A DNA stretch of 19,313 bases from DATIJJ01 sp039936115 (GTDB lineage: Bacteria > Pseudomonadota > Gammaproteobacteria > DSM-16500): NCBI GenBank assembly GCA_039936115.1, contig JBDTIZ010000258.1:1-19313 (forward strand), in the 5' to 3' direction. The notes under the pieces are model-generated. The model did no database searches and was not told where the DNA came from. It was given only the letters and a program-made list of their open reading frames with translations. Position numbers and translations under genes: made by a program. Shown here one piece after another: positions 8,869 through 16,902 of this stretch (within the stretch, counting starts at the first letter, position 1; the number at the start of each line of letters is the position of its first letter).

Positions 8869-9861
8869 ATGAAAAAACGTGTCAAAGTCGCCGTTACCGG
8901 CGCAGCAGGACAAATCGGTTATGCTTTGATATTCAGAATTGCCTCAGGACAAATGTTGGGACCAGATACTGAAATTGATTTGCATTTGCTTGAATTGGAA
9001 CCTGCGCTGCCAAGTTTAAGAGGCGTTGCAATGGAGCTGGACGATTGTGCTTTTCCTTTACTCAAAAATGTCGTCTGCACCTCGGATATTAACGAAGGTA
9101 TGCGTGATGTGAATTGGGCTGTGTTAGTCGGTGCTGTTCCACGCAAAGAAGGCATGGAGCGTTCTGACCTTTTGAAAATTAATGGAAAAATTTTCACAAC
9201 GCAAGGTCGAGCGATTAACGATAACGCGGCAAGTGATGTACGCGTATTTGTAGTAGGCAATCCCTGCAACACCAATTGTTTGATTGCGATGAATAATGCA
9301 CCGGATGTACCTCGCGATCGTTTTTATGCGATGACAACATTAGATGAATTACGTTCACGTAAACAATTAGCGATCAAAGCCGGTGTGGATGTGACTGCAG
9401 TGACGCAAATGACCATCTGGGGCAATCATTCTTCAACGCAATATCCTGATTTTTATCATGCAAAAATCAATGGAAAATCAGCTGCTGAGGTGATTACAGA
9501 TACTCATTGGTTGCAAAATGATTTTATTTCATTGATTCAAAAACGCGGCGCTGAAGTGATCAAAGCACGCGGCGCATCTTCAGCCGCATCTGCAGCCAAT
9601 GCAGCACTCACTGGTGTTTATAATCTTGCGCATGAGACAGCACAAGGCGAAAGTTTTTCTGTCGCACGTTGCTCACAGGGTGAGTACGGCGTTGATGAAG
9701 GATTGATTTTCTCATTCCCTTGTCGTACGGAAGGCGGCAAATTAAAAGTCATTACTGGATTGACGCAAAATGCATTTGGCCAAGAGAAATTTGATTTGAC
9801 GTTAGATGAATTGCGTAAAGAGCGTGCTGCAGTTCAGGAACTAGGATTAGTGACGGCTTGA
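8869..9861 (+). CDS. mdh: Malate dehydrogenase (NAD-dependent)
   Basis: A 330-residue TCA-cycle enzyme of the cytosol that interconverts malate and oxaloacetate with NAD. It belongs to the longer Mdh type (about 325-330 residues) seen in many proteobacteria. Visible parts: the Rossmann dinucleotide motif TGAAGQIG (residues 10-17), VGAVPRKEGMERSDLL with substrate-contact Arg92 and Arg98, GNPCNTN (130-136), TTLDELRSR with Asp159 and Arg162, and WGNHSSTQYP with catalytic His187 paired to Asp159. ATG 8869 follows AGGAGA at 5-base spacing (8858-8863). It is transcribed alone, away from hemW. No ordinary terminator follows at once; the repeat hairpin at 9899-9926 is the first strong stem. Confidence 0.97.
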   Translation: MKKRVKVAVTGAAGQIGYALIFRIASGQMLGPDTEIDLHLLELEPALPSLRGVAMELDDCAFPLLKNVVCTSDINEGMRDVNWAVLVGAVPRKEGMERSDLLKINGKIFTTQGRAINDNAASDVRVFVVGNPCNTNCLIAMNNAPDVPRDRFYAMTTLDELRSRKQLAIKAGVDVTAVTQMTIWGNHSSTQYPDFYHAKINGKSAAEVITDTHWLQNDFISLIQKRGAEVIKARGASSAASAANAALTGVYNLAHETAQGESFSVARCSQGEYGVDEGLIFSFPCRTEGGKLKVITGLTQNAFGQEKFDLTLDELRKERAAVQELGLVTA

Positions 9862-9898
9862 TGGTTTTTAGCTTTCTCTACTTTACGGAAACGCTTTT

Positions 9899-9926
9899 GC
9901 AGGGCAAACCTACGCGTTCGCCCTGC
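9899..9926. repeat. AGGGCAAAC...GTTCGCCCT hairpin, copy 1
   Basis: An 11-bp inverted repeat (GCAGGGCAAAC with GTTCGCCCTGC, one A/C mismatch) around the 6-base loop CTACGC. It is nearly the same as the hairpin at 10095-10122. It may serve as the mdh terminator but has no following T-run. Confidence 0.65.
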
Positions 9927-9943
9927 ACCCTAAGCAATATCAC

Positions 9944-10083
9944 TGCACTCTAAACCTCTGTCACCCCGCACTTGTTGCGGGGTCTGGAATCAAAAACATA
10001 AAAAAGTCATTAAAAAATGTATTTTTTATTATTTAAAGCCCGGGCCCCGCAACAAGTGCGGGGTGACAGATGCTTTAGAGTGC
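9944..10083. repeat. Palindromic dispersed element, copy 1
   Basis: The arms 9957-9982 and 10045-10070 are perfect 26-base inverted repeats of the GTCACCCCGCAC family. Complementarity extends outward through GCACTCTAAA (9945-9954) and TTTAGAGTGC (10074-10083) with a one-base slip. The AT-rich centre contains A- and T-runs that are themselves partly self-complementary. The centre and arms recur at 18580-18699, where the centre is about 10 bases longer. The structure is like a MITE or a REP-pair: no open reading frame, strong folding potential, more than one copy. With the two flanking hairpins it fills the 292-base gap between mdh and the ZIP transporter gene. Confidence 0.8.
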
Positions 10084-10094
10084 GAGGTGAAGGC

Positions 10095-10122
10095 GCAGGG
10101 CAAACACATAGGTTCGCCCTAC
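10095..10122. repeat. AGGGCAAAC...GTTCGCCCT hairpin, copy 2
   Basis: GCAGGGCAAAC and GTTCGCCCTAC can pair around ACATAG. It lies on the other side of the palindromic element at a distance similar to that of the copy at 9899-9926. The transporter gene ends 32 bases further on, so the hairpin could also terminate minus-strand transcription. Confidence 0.62.
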
Positions 10123-10153
10123 AAAATGCGTTCTTCGTAGGTATTAAAGTTTT

Positions 10154-10918
10154 TCAAGCCCACCAAGCAAGCCCGCCCATGATCACCAACCCTACCAACA
10201 ACGCTCCAAATTCCAATAAATTTTCAGCTTCATGTTGTCGTTGATGATGATTAATATGATGCAACGTCGACATATAAAGAAAAGTACCTGCAGCAAACGC
10301 ATTAAAACCCGCGGTGAATAAAAGACCTTCATTTAATTGCAATAAATGTGTGAGCGTAGCGCCAAGGTAAATCCCAATCGGTGTCATTAACGAGAAAAGC
10401 GTAATAATCACTATTACACGAGATAATTTTAAATCGCTACGATTTAAAATGACGGCCAATGCAAAACTCTCCGAACTTTTATGCGCAATGATCGCCAGAA
10501 AAATCACCGCAGCCGTTGCAAGCGTCGCGTTAACACCTAAGACCGCACCTTCAATCAAAGCATGAATAATTAAAATGAGTGCGAGCATATAAGAAAGTGT
10601 ATTCGCATGGTTTCTGCTAGCCGCAAAATAATTCGAAAGACGTTCCAGAAAAAGTAATAATAAAAAACCTGCCGCACAAAATAATTCAGCAATCGGGTAA
10701 CTATTGTTGTGAAGAACAGTTGAAAAATCTTTGATCGCATCCGGCAGCATGTGAAATAACGCAGCGCCCAGAAATATCCCACTGGCAAACGCATCAGCTA
10801 ACTCAAGCGTGCGATTGTGTTTTGGAAGAGCGCGTGACTTGATTGGGTATATTATAACCAGCACGGCAGTCAAAAATATCAATAAAGCCGCTAAGTCTTT
10901 GTAGAGTATAAGAGTCAC
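10154..10918 (-). CDS. ZIP-family divalent metal transporter
   Basis: A 254-residue integral membrane protein with about eight hydrophobic segments. It carries the two signature metal-binding helices of the ZIP (zinc/iron permease) family: HALIEG (His119, Glu123) in TM4 and HKSSES (His146, Glu150) in TM5. An early segment holds ASGIFLGAALFHMLPD (45-60), also typical of the family. ZIP proteins bring zinc, iron or manganese into the cytosol; the metal cannot be told from sequence. A histidine-rich stretch, HHINHHQRQHE (220-230), lies between the last two helices. The start codon is GTG at 10918, with only a weak GGAT upstream, so the exact start is uncertain. It is transcribed towards the repeat cluster. 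Confidence 0.9.
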   Translation of the reverse strand: MTLILYKDLAALLIFLTAVLVIIYPIKSRALPKHNRTLELADAFASGIFLGAALFHMLPDAIKDFSTVLHNNSYPIAELFCAAGFLLLLFLERLSNYFAASRNHANTLSYMLALILIIHALIEGAVLGVNATLATAAVIFLAIIAHKSSESFALAVILNRSDLKLSRVIVIITLFSLMTPIGIYLGATLTHLLQLNEGLLFTAGFNAFAAGTFLYMSTLHHINHHQRQHEAENLLEFGALLVGLVIMGGLAWWA

Positions 10919-11040
10919 TCGTTGTTATCCAATATTTAAAGTCAAGCTATGGTAATCCGAAAAGTCGTGGATGACTATACACACAGCGGAATATTCGTAA
11001 TAATGCACTCTCAAAAATTTTAACATTCCTAGGAGGTTTT

Positions 11041-11379
11041 GTGTTCTCGACATCGAAAAGGATACTTAACATGCTAAATAAAAAAATAAGACCCTCAGAC
11101 AGTGCCAGAATCGAGGAAAAGGCGATCAATTTGCTAGTAAAGCTCGCAACAAAACCAATCAAGAGTGATTGCAGTACTTCAAAGCAATGGTCTACAAATA
11201 ATGATCTTTCTGTTAGCCTAGGTTCATCAGGGTTATCGCTGCCATTAGGCAATTTTGGTTTGATTGGCGCACAAAAAAAGGTGATAACAGATGCTGTTAA
11301 TGCAGCGAAAGGTAATTCGAGTACTAATATGTTTACGGATGAAGTGAATCAGGTGCGTAAACTACGTGGAGCGAAGTAG
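11041..11379 (+). CDS. Short protein of unknown function
   Basis: I do not recognise this 112-residue protein. Its best support is a strong AGGAGG at 11031-11036, four bases before GTG 11041. A second possible start, ATG 11071, has AAGGAT at 7-base spacing and would give 102 residues. It is polar and basic, with no signal peptide or membrane segment. A serine- and glycine-rich middle (about residues 52-75, with SLGSSGLSLPLG) is followed by a charged helical-looking tail ending VNQVRKLRGAK. It stands alone between the divergent ZIP gene and the protease gene. A minus-strand frame at 10947-11252 overlaps it but lacks comparable ribosome-binding support. Confidence 0.6.
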   Translation: MFSTSKRILNMLNKKIRPSDSARIEEKAINLLVKLATKPIKSDCSTSKQWSTNNDLSVSLGSSGLSLPLGNFGLIGAQKKVITDAVNAAKGNSSTNMFTDEVNQVRKLRGAK

Positions 11380-11495
11380 TAGTCCTTGGCATTATTAATA
11401 TTAATGACAGGTCTTTTACACGCTCAGGATGATCAGAGCATTGCCAACAGACCCTAGAAACAACAAATGATTTTTGCCAGAGAGTATAAAGACAC

Positions 11496-12140
11496 ATGGA
11501 ACTAACCGTCGTTCAAAAGGTCGCTATTTGGGCATTGCCAGTGTTATTTGCAATTACACTGCATGAGGTAGCACATGGCTGGGTAGCCTCAAAATTCGGT
11601 GACCAAACAGCACGCTTGTCTGGACGTTTGACGATCAATCCAATTAAACACATCGATCTCGTGGGAACCATTATTGTTCCTATTTTAATGTTAGTGGTGG
11701 GTGGTTTTATTTTTGGCTGGGCAAAACCCGTGCCAGTCGATCCACGCAATATGCGTAATCCTCGTTTAGACATGGCAGTCGTTGCCGCTGCAGGCCCGAT
11801 GGCCAACTTATTAATGGCTATCTTTTGGGCAGGAATTGCAAAGATCGGTCTAAATTCGAACATCTGGTTTGGCGTACCACTGCTTTATATGGGCCAAGCG
11901 GGTATGATGATTAATATAGTACTTGGTGTTTTGAATTGTTTACCCATCCCACCCTTAGATGGCGGCCGGGTGTTGACGAATTTGTTGCCGGGCCAGATGG
12001 GTTGGAATTTACAACGATTAGAACCGTATGGTTTTTTAATTCTGGTTTTGTTAATGATGAGCGGTATATTGTCGTACGTGATCGCACCGTTAGTATTTTT
12101 GTTAATGAATGGTATATCGATGTTGTTTGGATTGAAGTAA
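11496..12140 (+). CDS. M50-family (site-2-type) membrane zinc metalloprotease
   Basis: A 214-residue membrane protein with HEVAH at residues 23-27 in the first hydrophobic segment; His23 and His27 bind zinc and Glu24 is catalytic. The third zinc ligand is Asp155 in NCLPIPPLDGGR. AAAGPMANLLMA (97-108) is the conserved glycine/asparagine segment of the YwhC/Rv2869-like M50 branch. These proteases cut membrane-spanning substrates and often release regulators, but this short form has no PDZ domain and its substrate is unknown. The start ATG 11496 has only a weak purine-rich site upstream. The hybrid kinase gene starts 36 bases after its stop, so the two are probably co-transcribed. Confidence 0.92.
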   Translation: MELTVVQKVAIWALPVLFAITLHEVAHGWVASKFGDQTARLSGRLTINPIKHIDLVGTIIVPILMLVVGGFIFGWAKPVPVDPRNMRNPRLDMAVVAAAGPMANLLMAIFWAGIAKIGLNSNIWFGVPLLYMGQAGMMINIVLGVLNCLPIPPLDGGRVLTNLLPGQMGWNLQRLEPYGFLILVLLMMSGILSYVIAPLVFLLMNGISMLFGLK

Positions 12141-12176
12141 GTTGAATCTCTTTTTCATCACCATAAAGGGATGAGT

Positions 12177-15100
12177 ATGATAAAAAGAGTTTTAAAAGCT
12201 TTACCAAGTGTAATCGTTGTTTTCTACGGCCTCGCAATCATCATTGGTTGGTGGGCAAGAATTCCAATGTTGGTTATGATCAATGCGGATAACCATCCCA
12301 TCGTTTTCAATACCGGATTATGTTTTTTGCTAACAGGCATAGCATTATTCTGTTCAACTTTTCAAACACCTATTCTAAAACGTATTCAAATTTTGCTTGG
12401 CATTACTATTTTCATTCTTGCATCGTTAACGCTTTGTCAGGATTTGTTGCAAATCAATATTGGTATCGATCAATTAATTTCTTCTACCTGGATTGAGCAA
12501 TTAACTCTTTATCCTGGACGTATGGCGCCAAATACATCTATCGGGTTTATTTTATTAGGGCTTGTTTTTGTGCTCTTGGCAGTGGCAAATATAAAAGCTG
12601 CAGGATATGCGATTGAAGCTGCTATTTTTCTGATTTTTTTGTTGGGAATATTGGGTATAACAGGATATATCCTTAATGTAGAGTTTTTATATAGTTGGTC
12701 TCGATATACTAGCATGGCGCAATACGCTGCATTGGGTTTTGTGTTTCTTGGAGTATTTTTGTGGTGGTCATGGCGGCATAATCCGTATTCAGCTGCATTG
12801 TTTGCGGAACATGAAGATCGAAAAATCACGATATTAAGCAGTATTATTTTGCTCTCGATCAGCTTAATTGTGGGACTTGCGACTTTTATCACACTCGCTA
12901 ATCAACAATTAGAATTTACCAAAAACGCTTTTCAACAAACATTTCAAGCAAAAAGCGCTCTATTGCAAAATGAAATCTACCGTGCGCTCAGTGAATACAA
13001 AGCCGTTCAAGACAACTTGCTGGTACACCCGCCTGTGTTTGAACAAAACCAGGCGTCTAGTTTGGCACGATTAGAATTTGCTGAAGATTTTTTTCTGGCG
13101 GAAGGATTTACCGCCGCGAGTGTGACTGATCTTGAAGGCCATTTGATTTCAAAAAAAGGCACGTTCGCACCAAGTCCTGTCTTAGAATATAAATTAAAAT
13201 TACCCGAAAACGTGGTTATGTTATGGCAAAACGGCTGGTATCTACGCATATTATCTAAAATAAACTTGGACTCAACTCAACCACGAATTCTTATCGCGGA
13301 ATGGCCATTATCTGCGATTAACAAATCGTTTAAAGACATCGAATCCATTGGACAGACTGCAAGCTTGAGTCTCTGCGGTCGTGTCACAGAACACGAAGGT
13401 GCTTGCTTCCCTTCACGTTTTTCTCCAGCAGTAACAAAAGTGTCATTAAAAGATGAAAGCAGCCAAGAGCGAGCGATGAAATTAGCGCTTAAAGGACTGT
13501 TTGGCACTGAAAAATCGAAGGATCTCAGTCAGCGCGGTATTCTCTCTATTTACGGCCCTATTTCTAATTTGGGTCTTGCCATGGTAATAAAAGTCGATAT
13601 AGCAGAAATCTACCAACCCATTACCTCAAGATTAAAGTTAGTATTCCCAGTAGTTTTAATCGCCGTCTTGATTGGTTTGCTGTTGCTAAGACTTGAGGTC
13701 ATGCCGCTGATTCGCAGAGTATTTAACACAGAAAAAAAATTAATTCAGAGTAATAAATTATTAAAAAACAGTGAAGAGCGTTACGCACTTGCTGTGCGTG
13801 GCAGCAGTGCGGGTCTTTGGGATTGGGAAGTAGGCACCGATCGAATTTTTTATTCGCCCTATTTAAAAAACATGTTGGGATATACCGACGAAGAATTGGC
13901 TAATAGTGTCGAGGAATTTGAGCAACATCTACATCCTGATGATTTGAAAAGAGTGAGAGCGGCGCTTCGAGAACACATCATCGATCGAGTACCTTATTCG
14001 GTTGAGTATCGCCTTAGACGAAAATCTGGCGAGTATCATTGGTTTCATGTCGTCGGCCAAGCGCAATGGAATGCTGACGGTATTGCAAATCGAATGGCGG
14101 GATCGATTTCAGATATCACGGATCGCAAAGTAACCGAGCAACGCCTGGGAACACAATACGCTGTCACGCAAATTCTTTCTGAAGCAATGACTCTCGATGA
14201 GGCGGTGCCACTTATTTTGCACGCGATTTGCGAAGGATTAAAGTGGGATTTTGGTGCATTGTGGTTGGCGAATTATGAAATCAATTCGTTATGTTGTATT
14301 GGTAAGTGGAGCCGTGATGAAGATAAAACCAGGGTATTAGAAAAAGCATCGGCAAACATTAATTTTACGTTTGGCAAAGAGACTCTTGGGCGAGTGTGGA
14401 GTAGCGCTAAACCTTATTGGATTGATGATATTGAGACTGATAAAGGTTTTCTGCGCGCTGAATCTGCAAAAGTAGCCGGCTTGCACACGGCATTTTTCTT
14501 TCCTATTTTGTTACAAAGCAGTGTTTTTGGTGTAATGGAATTTTTCAGTAAAGAAATGAATTCGCCAGATGAAAAATTATTACAAATGATGGCGGCAATA
14601 GGCCCGCAAGTTGGACAGTTCGTGCAACGTAAACGCTTTGAGAGTGATCTCAAAAAAAGCGAAGAACAGAAATCAGCCATTTTAAATGCCGCATCTGATA
14701 GCATTATTACAATCAATGAAAAAGGCGTCATACTTTCATTCAATTTACAAACGGAAAAAATCTTCGCTTATTCTTTCGAAGATTTGCAACAAGCAAATAT
14801 CAACAAACTTATACCAGGCTTAATCCAACAAGCGGATGCTTTGATTGGTAAGCCGCCGATGGAATTTGTGGGAAATGGAAGAAAAAATAAAGAAATTCCC
14901 ATCGAGATCACTGTCTCTGGAATGAGCCATGAGGAAAAAAGAATTTTTGTCATTATCATTCGTGACATTACTGAACGCAAAAAAGTAGACACTTTGAAAA
15001 GTGAATTTATTTCAGTTGTCAGCCATGAGTTACGTACACCGCTGACATCGATTCGTGGTTCTTTGGGTTTGGTATTAGGTGGCGTCGCTGGTGAGCTGGC

Positions 15101-16448
15101 AGAAAAAGCAAAAAAATTATTAGTGATTGCTAATAATAATTGCGAAAGATTATTACATTTGATTAACGATATTTTGGATATCGAAAAAATTGAAGCAGGT
15201 AAAATGCGTTTTCAATTTGCTCCCGTCGACATTAGTACCGTCGTTAAAGAATCAATTAATATTAATCAAATGTATGCTGCGAAATTTGATGTGCGAATTG
15301 CTTTGACAGATTCTGTGAATAACATTCAAGTGAATGTTGATGAAGATCGTTTAGTTCAGGTGCTCACGAATTTGATATCAAATGCAGCCAAATTTTCACC
15401 GAAAAATGAAATCGTGAAAGTAGCTATTAAGTTGGTCAATGATCGTGTTTATGTTTCTGTGAACGACAAAGGTCCTGGTATCCCAACAGAATTTCAAACG
15501 CGAATATTTCAGAAATTTTCGCAAGCGGATGCTACGAACACACGTGGCAAAGGCGGCACTGGATTGGGACTCAGCATCAGCAAAGCGATTATTGAAAAAT
15601 TTGGTGGTAGATTAGGGTTTGTGAGCACGCCTGGCAAGGGTGCTGAATTTTATTTTGAGTTACCCATTTTTCAAGCTGCGGATAAGAAAAATGACACCGG
15701 CGCTCCATCAAGCCTGAATAAGAAAAAACACTTATTAGTATGTGAAGATGATGAAGATCAAGCAAATTATCTTAGCGCTATGTTAAACGCGGCAGGATTC
15801 CAAGTAGATATTGCAAACACAGCTCTTGAAGCGAAACGTTTGCTTGCACTTAAACATTATCAAGCGTTGTTACTCGACTTGATTTTGCCCGATCAAGATG
15901 GGATTGCATTTATTCGAGAATTACGTAATGACAACGCTACCCGAAAATTACCGATTATTGTCTTGTCGGTGATTGCAGACACGGGGCGTGCATTAATGAA
16001 TGGTGACGCATTTTCCGTACTTGATTGGCTAGATAAGCCGGTCGATTTCAGCAAACTATTAAGTGATGTATTGGCCATTAACGAAAAAAATAATCAATAT
16101 ATTGCTCGCATTCTGCATGTAGAAGATGATGAGGACGCGCGGAAAATTATCGAAGCATTACTGCAAGATAGTGCTGAAGTTGATTTTGCAGTTACATTGC
16201 AAGAGGCTAAACATAAATTAGCGCATCAACATTATGACTTAGTCATTCTGGATTTAATTTTGCCTGATGGAAAAGGCACTGAATTATTGCCAATTCTCGC
16301 AAAGGCCAATACGCCGGTCATTGTGTTTTCTGCTGTCGAGCTAGATCGTGAGCATGCTATGTTTGTACAAAAAGCATTTGTCAAATCTGAAACATCAACC
16401 GATAAGTTGTTAGAAACGATTGAAAAACTTGTACAAGTTTCCACTTGA
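12177..16448 (+). CDS. Membrane hybrid sensor histidine kinase, PAS-GAF-PAS-HisKA-HATPase-REC-REC
   Basis: A 1423-residue inner-membrane sensor kinase. The start is ATG 12177, six bases after AAAGGG (12165-12170); the earlier in-frame ATG 12171 directly touches that site. Six hydrophobic helices occupy roughly residues 1-195, another is near 212-238, then an extracytoplasmic region of about 245 residues of unassigned fold, and a last helix near 483-505. Cytoplasmic domains: PAS (about 525-655, ends SDITDRK), GAF (658-820), PAS (828-936, ends RDITERKK), HisKA with SHELRTP (His950), HATPase with NAAKFSP (Asn1069), DKGPGIP and GKGGTGLGLS, then receivers with phospho-acceptors Asp1234 (LLLDLILPD) and Asp1359 (VILDLILPD). 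All catalytic residues are present, so it should autophosphorylate and start a phosphorelay. The signal is unknown. The receiver gene follows after 29 bases. Confidence 0.96.
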   Translation: MIKRVLKALPSVIVVFYGLAIIIGWWARIPMLVMINADNHPIVFNTGLCFLLTGIALFCSTFQTPILKRIQILLGITIFILASLTLCQDLLQINIGIDQLISSTWIEQLTLYPGRMAPNTSIGFILLGLVFVLLAVANIKAAGYAIEAAIFLIFLLGILGITGYILNVEFLYSWSRYTSMAQYAALGFVFLGVFLWWSWRHNPYSAALFAEHEDRKITILSSIILLSISLIVGLATFITLANQQLEFTKNAFQQTFQAKSALLQNEIYRALSEYKAVQDNLLVHPPVFEQNQASSLARLEFAEDFFLAEGFTAASVTDLEGHLISKKGTFAPSPVLEYKLKLPENVVMLWQNGWYLRILSKINLDSTQPRILIAEWPLSAINKSFKDIESIGQTASLSLCGRVTEHEGACFPSRFSPAVTKVSLKDESSQERAMKLALKGLFGTEKSKDLSQRGILSIYGPISNLGLAMVIKVDIAEIYQPITSRLKLVFPVVLIAVLIGLLLLRLEVMPLIRRVFNTEKKLIQSNKLLKNSEERYALAVRGSSAGLWDWEVGTDRIFYSPYLKNMLGYTDEELANSVEEFEQHLHPDDLKRVRAALREHIIDRVPYSVEYRLRRKSGEYHWFHVVGQAQWNADGIANRMAGSISDITDRKVTEQRLGTQYAVTQILSEAMTLDEAVPLILHAICEGLKWDFGALWLANYEINSLCCIGKWSRDEDKTRVLEKASANINFTFGKETLGRVWSSAKPYWIDDIETDKGFLRAESAKVAGLHTAFFFPILLQSSVFGVMEFFSKEMNSPDEKLLQMMAAIGPQVGQFVQRKRFESDLKKSEEQKSAILNAASDSIITINEKGVILSFNLQTEKIFAYSFEDLQQANINKLIPGLIQQADALIGKPPMEFVGNGRKNKEIPIEITVSGMSHEEKRIFVIIIRDITERKKVDTLKSEFISVVSHELRTPLTSIRGSLGLVLGGVAGELAEKAKKLLVIANNNCERLLHLINDILDIEKIEAGKMRFQFAPVDISTVVKESININQMYAAKFDVRIALTDSVNNIQVNVDEDRLVQVLTNLISNAAKFSPKNEIVKVAIKLVNDRVYVSVNDKGPGIPTEFQTRIFQKFSQADATNTRGKGGTGLGLSISKAIIEKFGGRLGFVSTPGKGAEFYFELPIFQAADKKNDTGAPSSLNKKKHLLVCEDDEDQANYLSAMLNAAGFQVDIANTALEAKRLLALKHYQALLLDLILPDQDGIAFIRELRNDNATRKLPIIVLSVIADTGRALMNGDAFSVLDWLDKPVDFSKLLSDVLAINEKNNQYIARILHVEDDEDARKIIEALLQDSAEVDFAVTLQEAKHKLAHQHYDLVILDLILPDGKGTELLPILAKANTPVIVFSAVELDREHAMFVQKAFVKSETSTDKLLETIEKLVQVST

Positions 16449-16477
16449 TTTTTTTGACAATACTTTAGGAGATTTTA

Positions 16478-16879
16478 ATGCCAGAAAGAAAATTATCAAA
16501 AATTCTGTATGCGGAAGACGAAGAAGATATTCGAGCGATCGCGCAAGTTGCATTAGAAGATGTGGGTGGTTTTGTTATCAAATACTGTGCGAATGGCAAA
16601 GAAGTCTTGAAAGAAATCAAAAATTTCAAACCTGATTTGTTATTACTAGATGTCATGATGCCTGAAATGGATGGGCCAACTACGCTGCAAGCATTGCGTA
16701 CGCAATATAACATTACTGATATTCCGGCAATTTTTATGACTGCTAAAATTCAGCCTAGCGAAATTGAACAGTACAAAGGAATGGGTGTGCTTGAAGTCAT
16801 AACCAAACCATTCGATCCCATGAAATTAGCCGAGAGCATCAATAAAGCTTGGAATAATTATATCAATCGCAGTGCGTAA
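16478..16879 (+). CDS. Single-domain response regulator (CheY-like)
   Basis: A 133-residue protein made of one receiver domain and no output domain. AEDEED supplies the acidic pocket (residues 12-17), Asp58 in LLLLDVMMPEMDG is the phospho-acceptor, Thr88 in FMTAK and Lys110 in ITKPFDP complete the switch residues. AGGAG lies nine bases before ATG 16478. It sits between the hybrid kinase and the Hpt-GGDEF gene, with gaps of 29 and 23 bases, so it is likely co-transcribed. It may be a phosphate shuttle or sink for the pathway, or act by protein-protein contact; sequence alone does not decide. Confidence 0.95.
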   Translation: MPERKLSKILYAEDEEDIRAIAQVALEDVGGFVIKYCANGKEVLKEIKNFKPDLLLLDVMMPEMDGPTTLQALRTQYNITDIPAIFMTAKIQPSEIEQYKGMGVLEVITKPFDPMKLAESINKAWNNYINRSA

Positions 16880-16902
16880 AAAAACTGTTAAGGGGATGTG
16901 TT

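Noticed and set aside
10947..11252. A 101-codon minus-strand frame with a hydrophobic stretch
   Set aside because: It overlaps the plus-strand short gene, which has AGGAGG before its start. The minus frame has no comparable site and no family resemblance, so I treat it as a shadow.
11380..11495. A possible terminator or promoter around ATTATTAATATTAATGA
   Set aside because: The self-complementary stretch is pure AT, with no stable stem or convincing hexamer pair.
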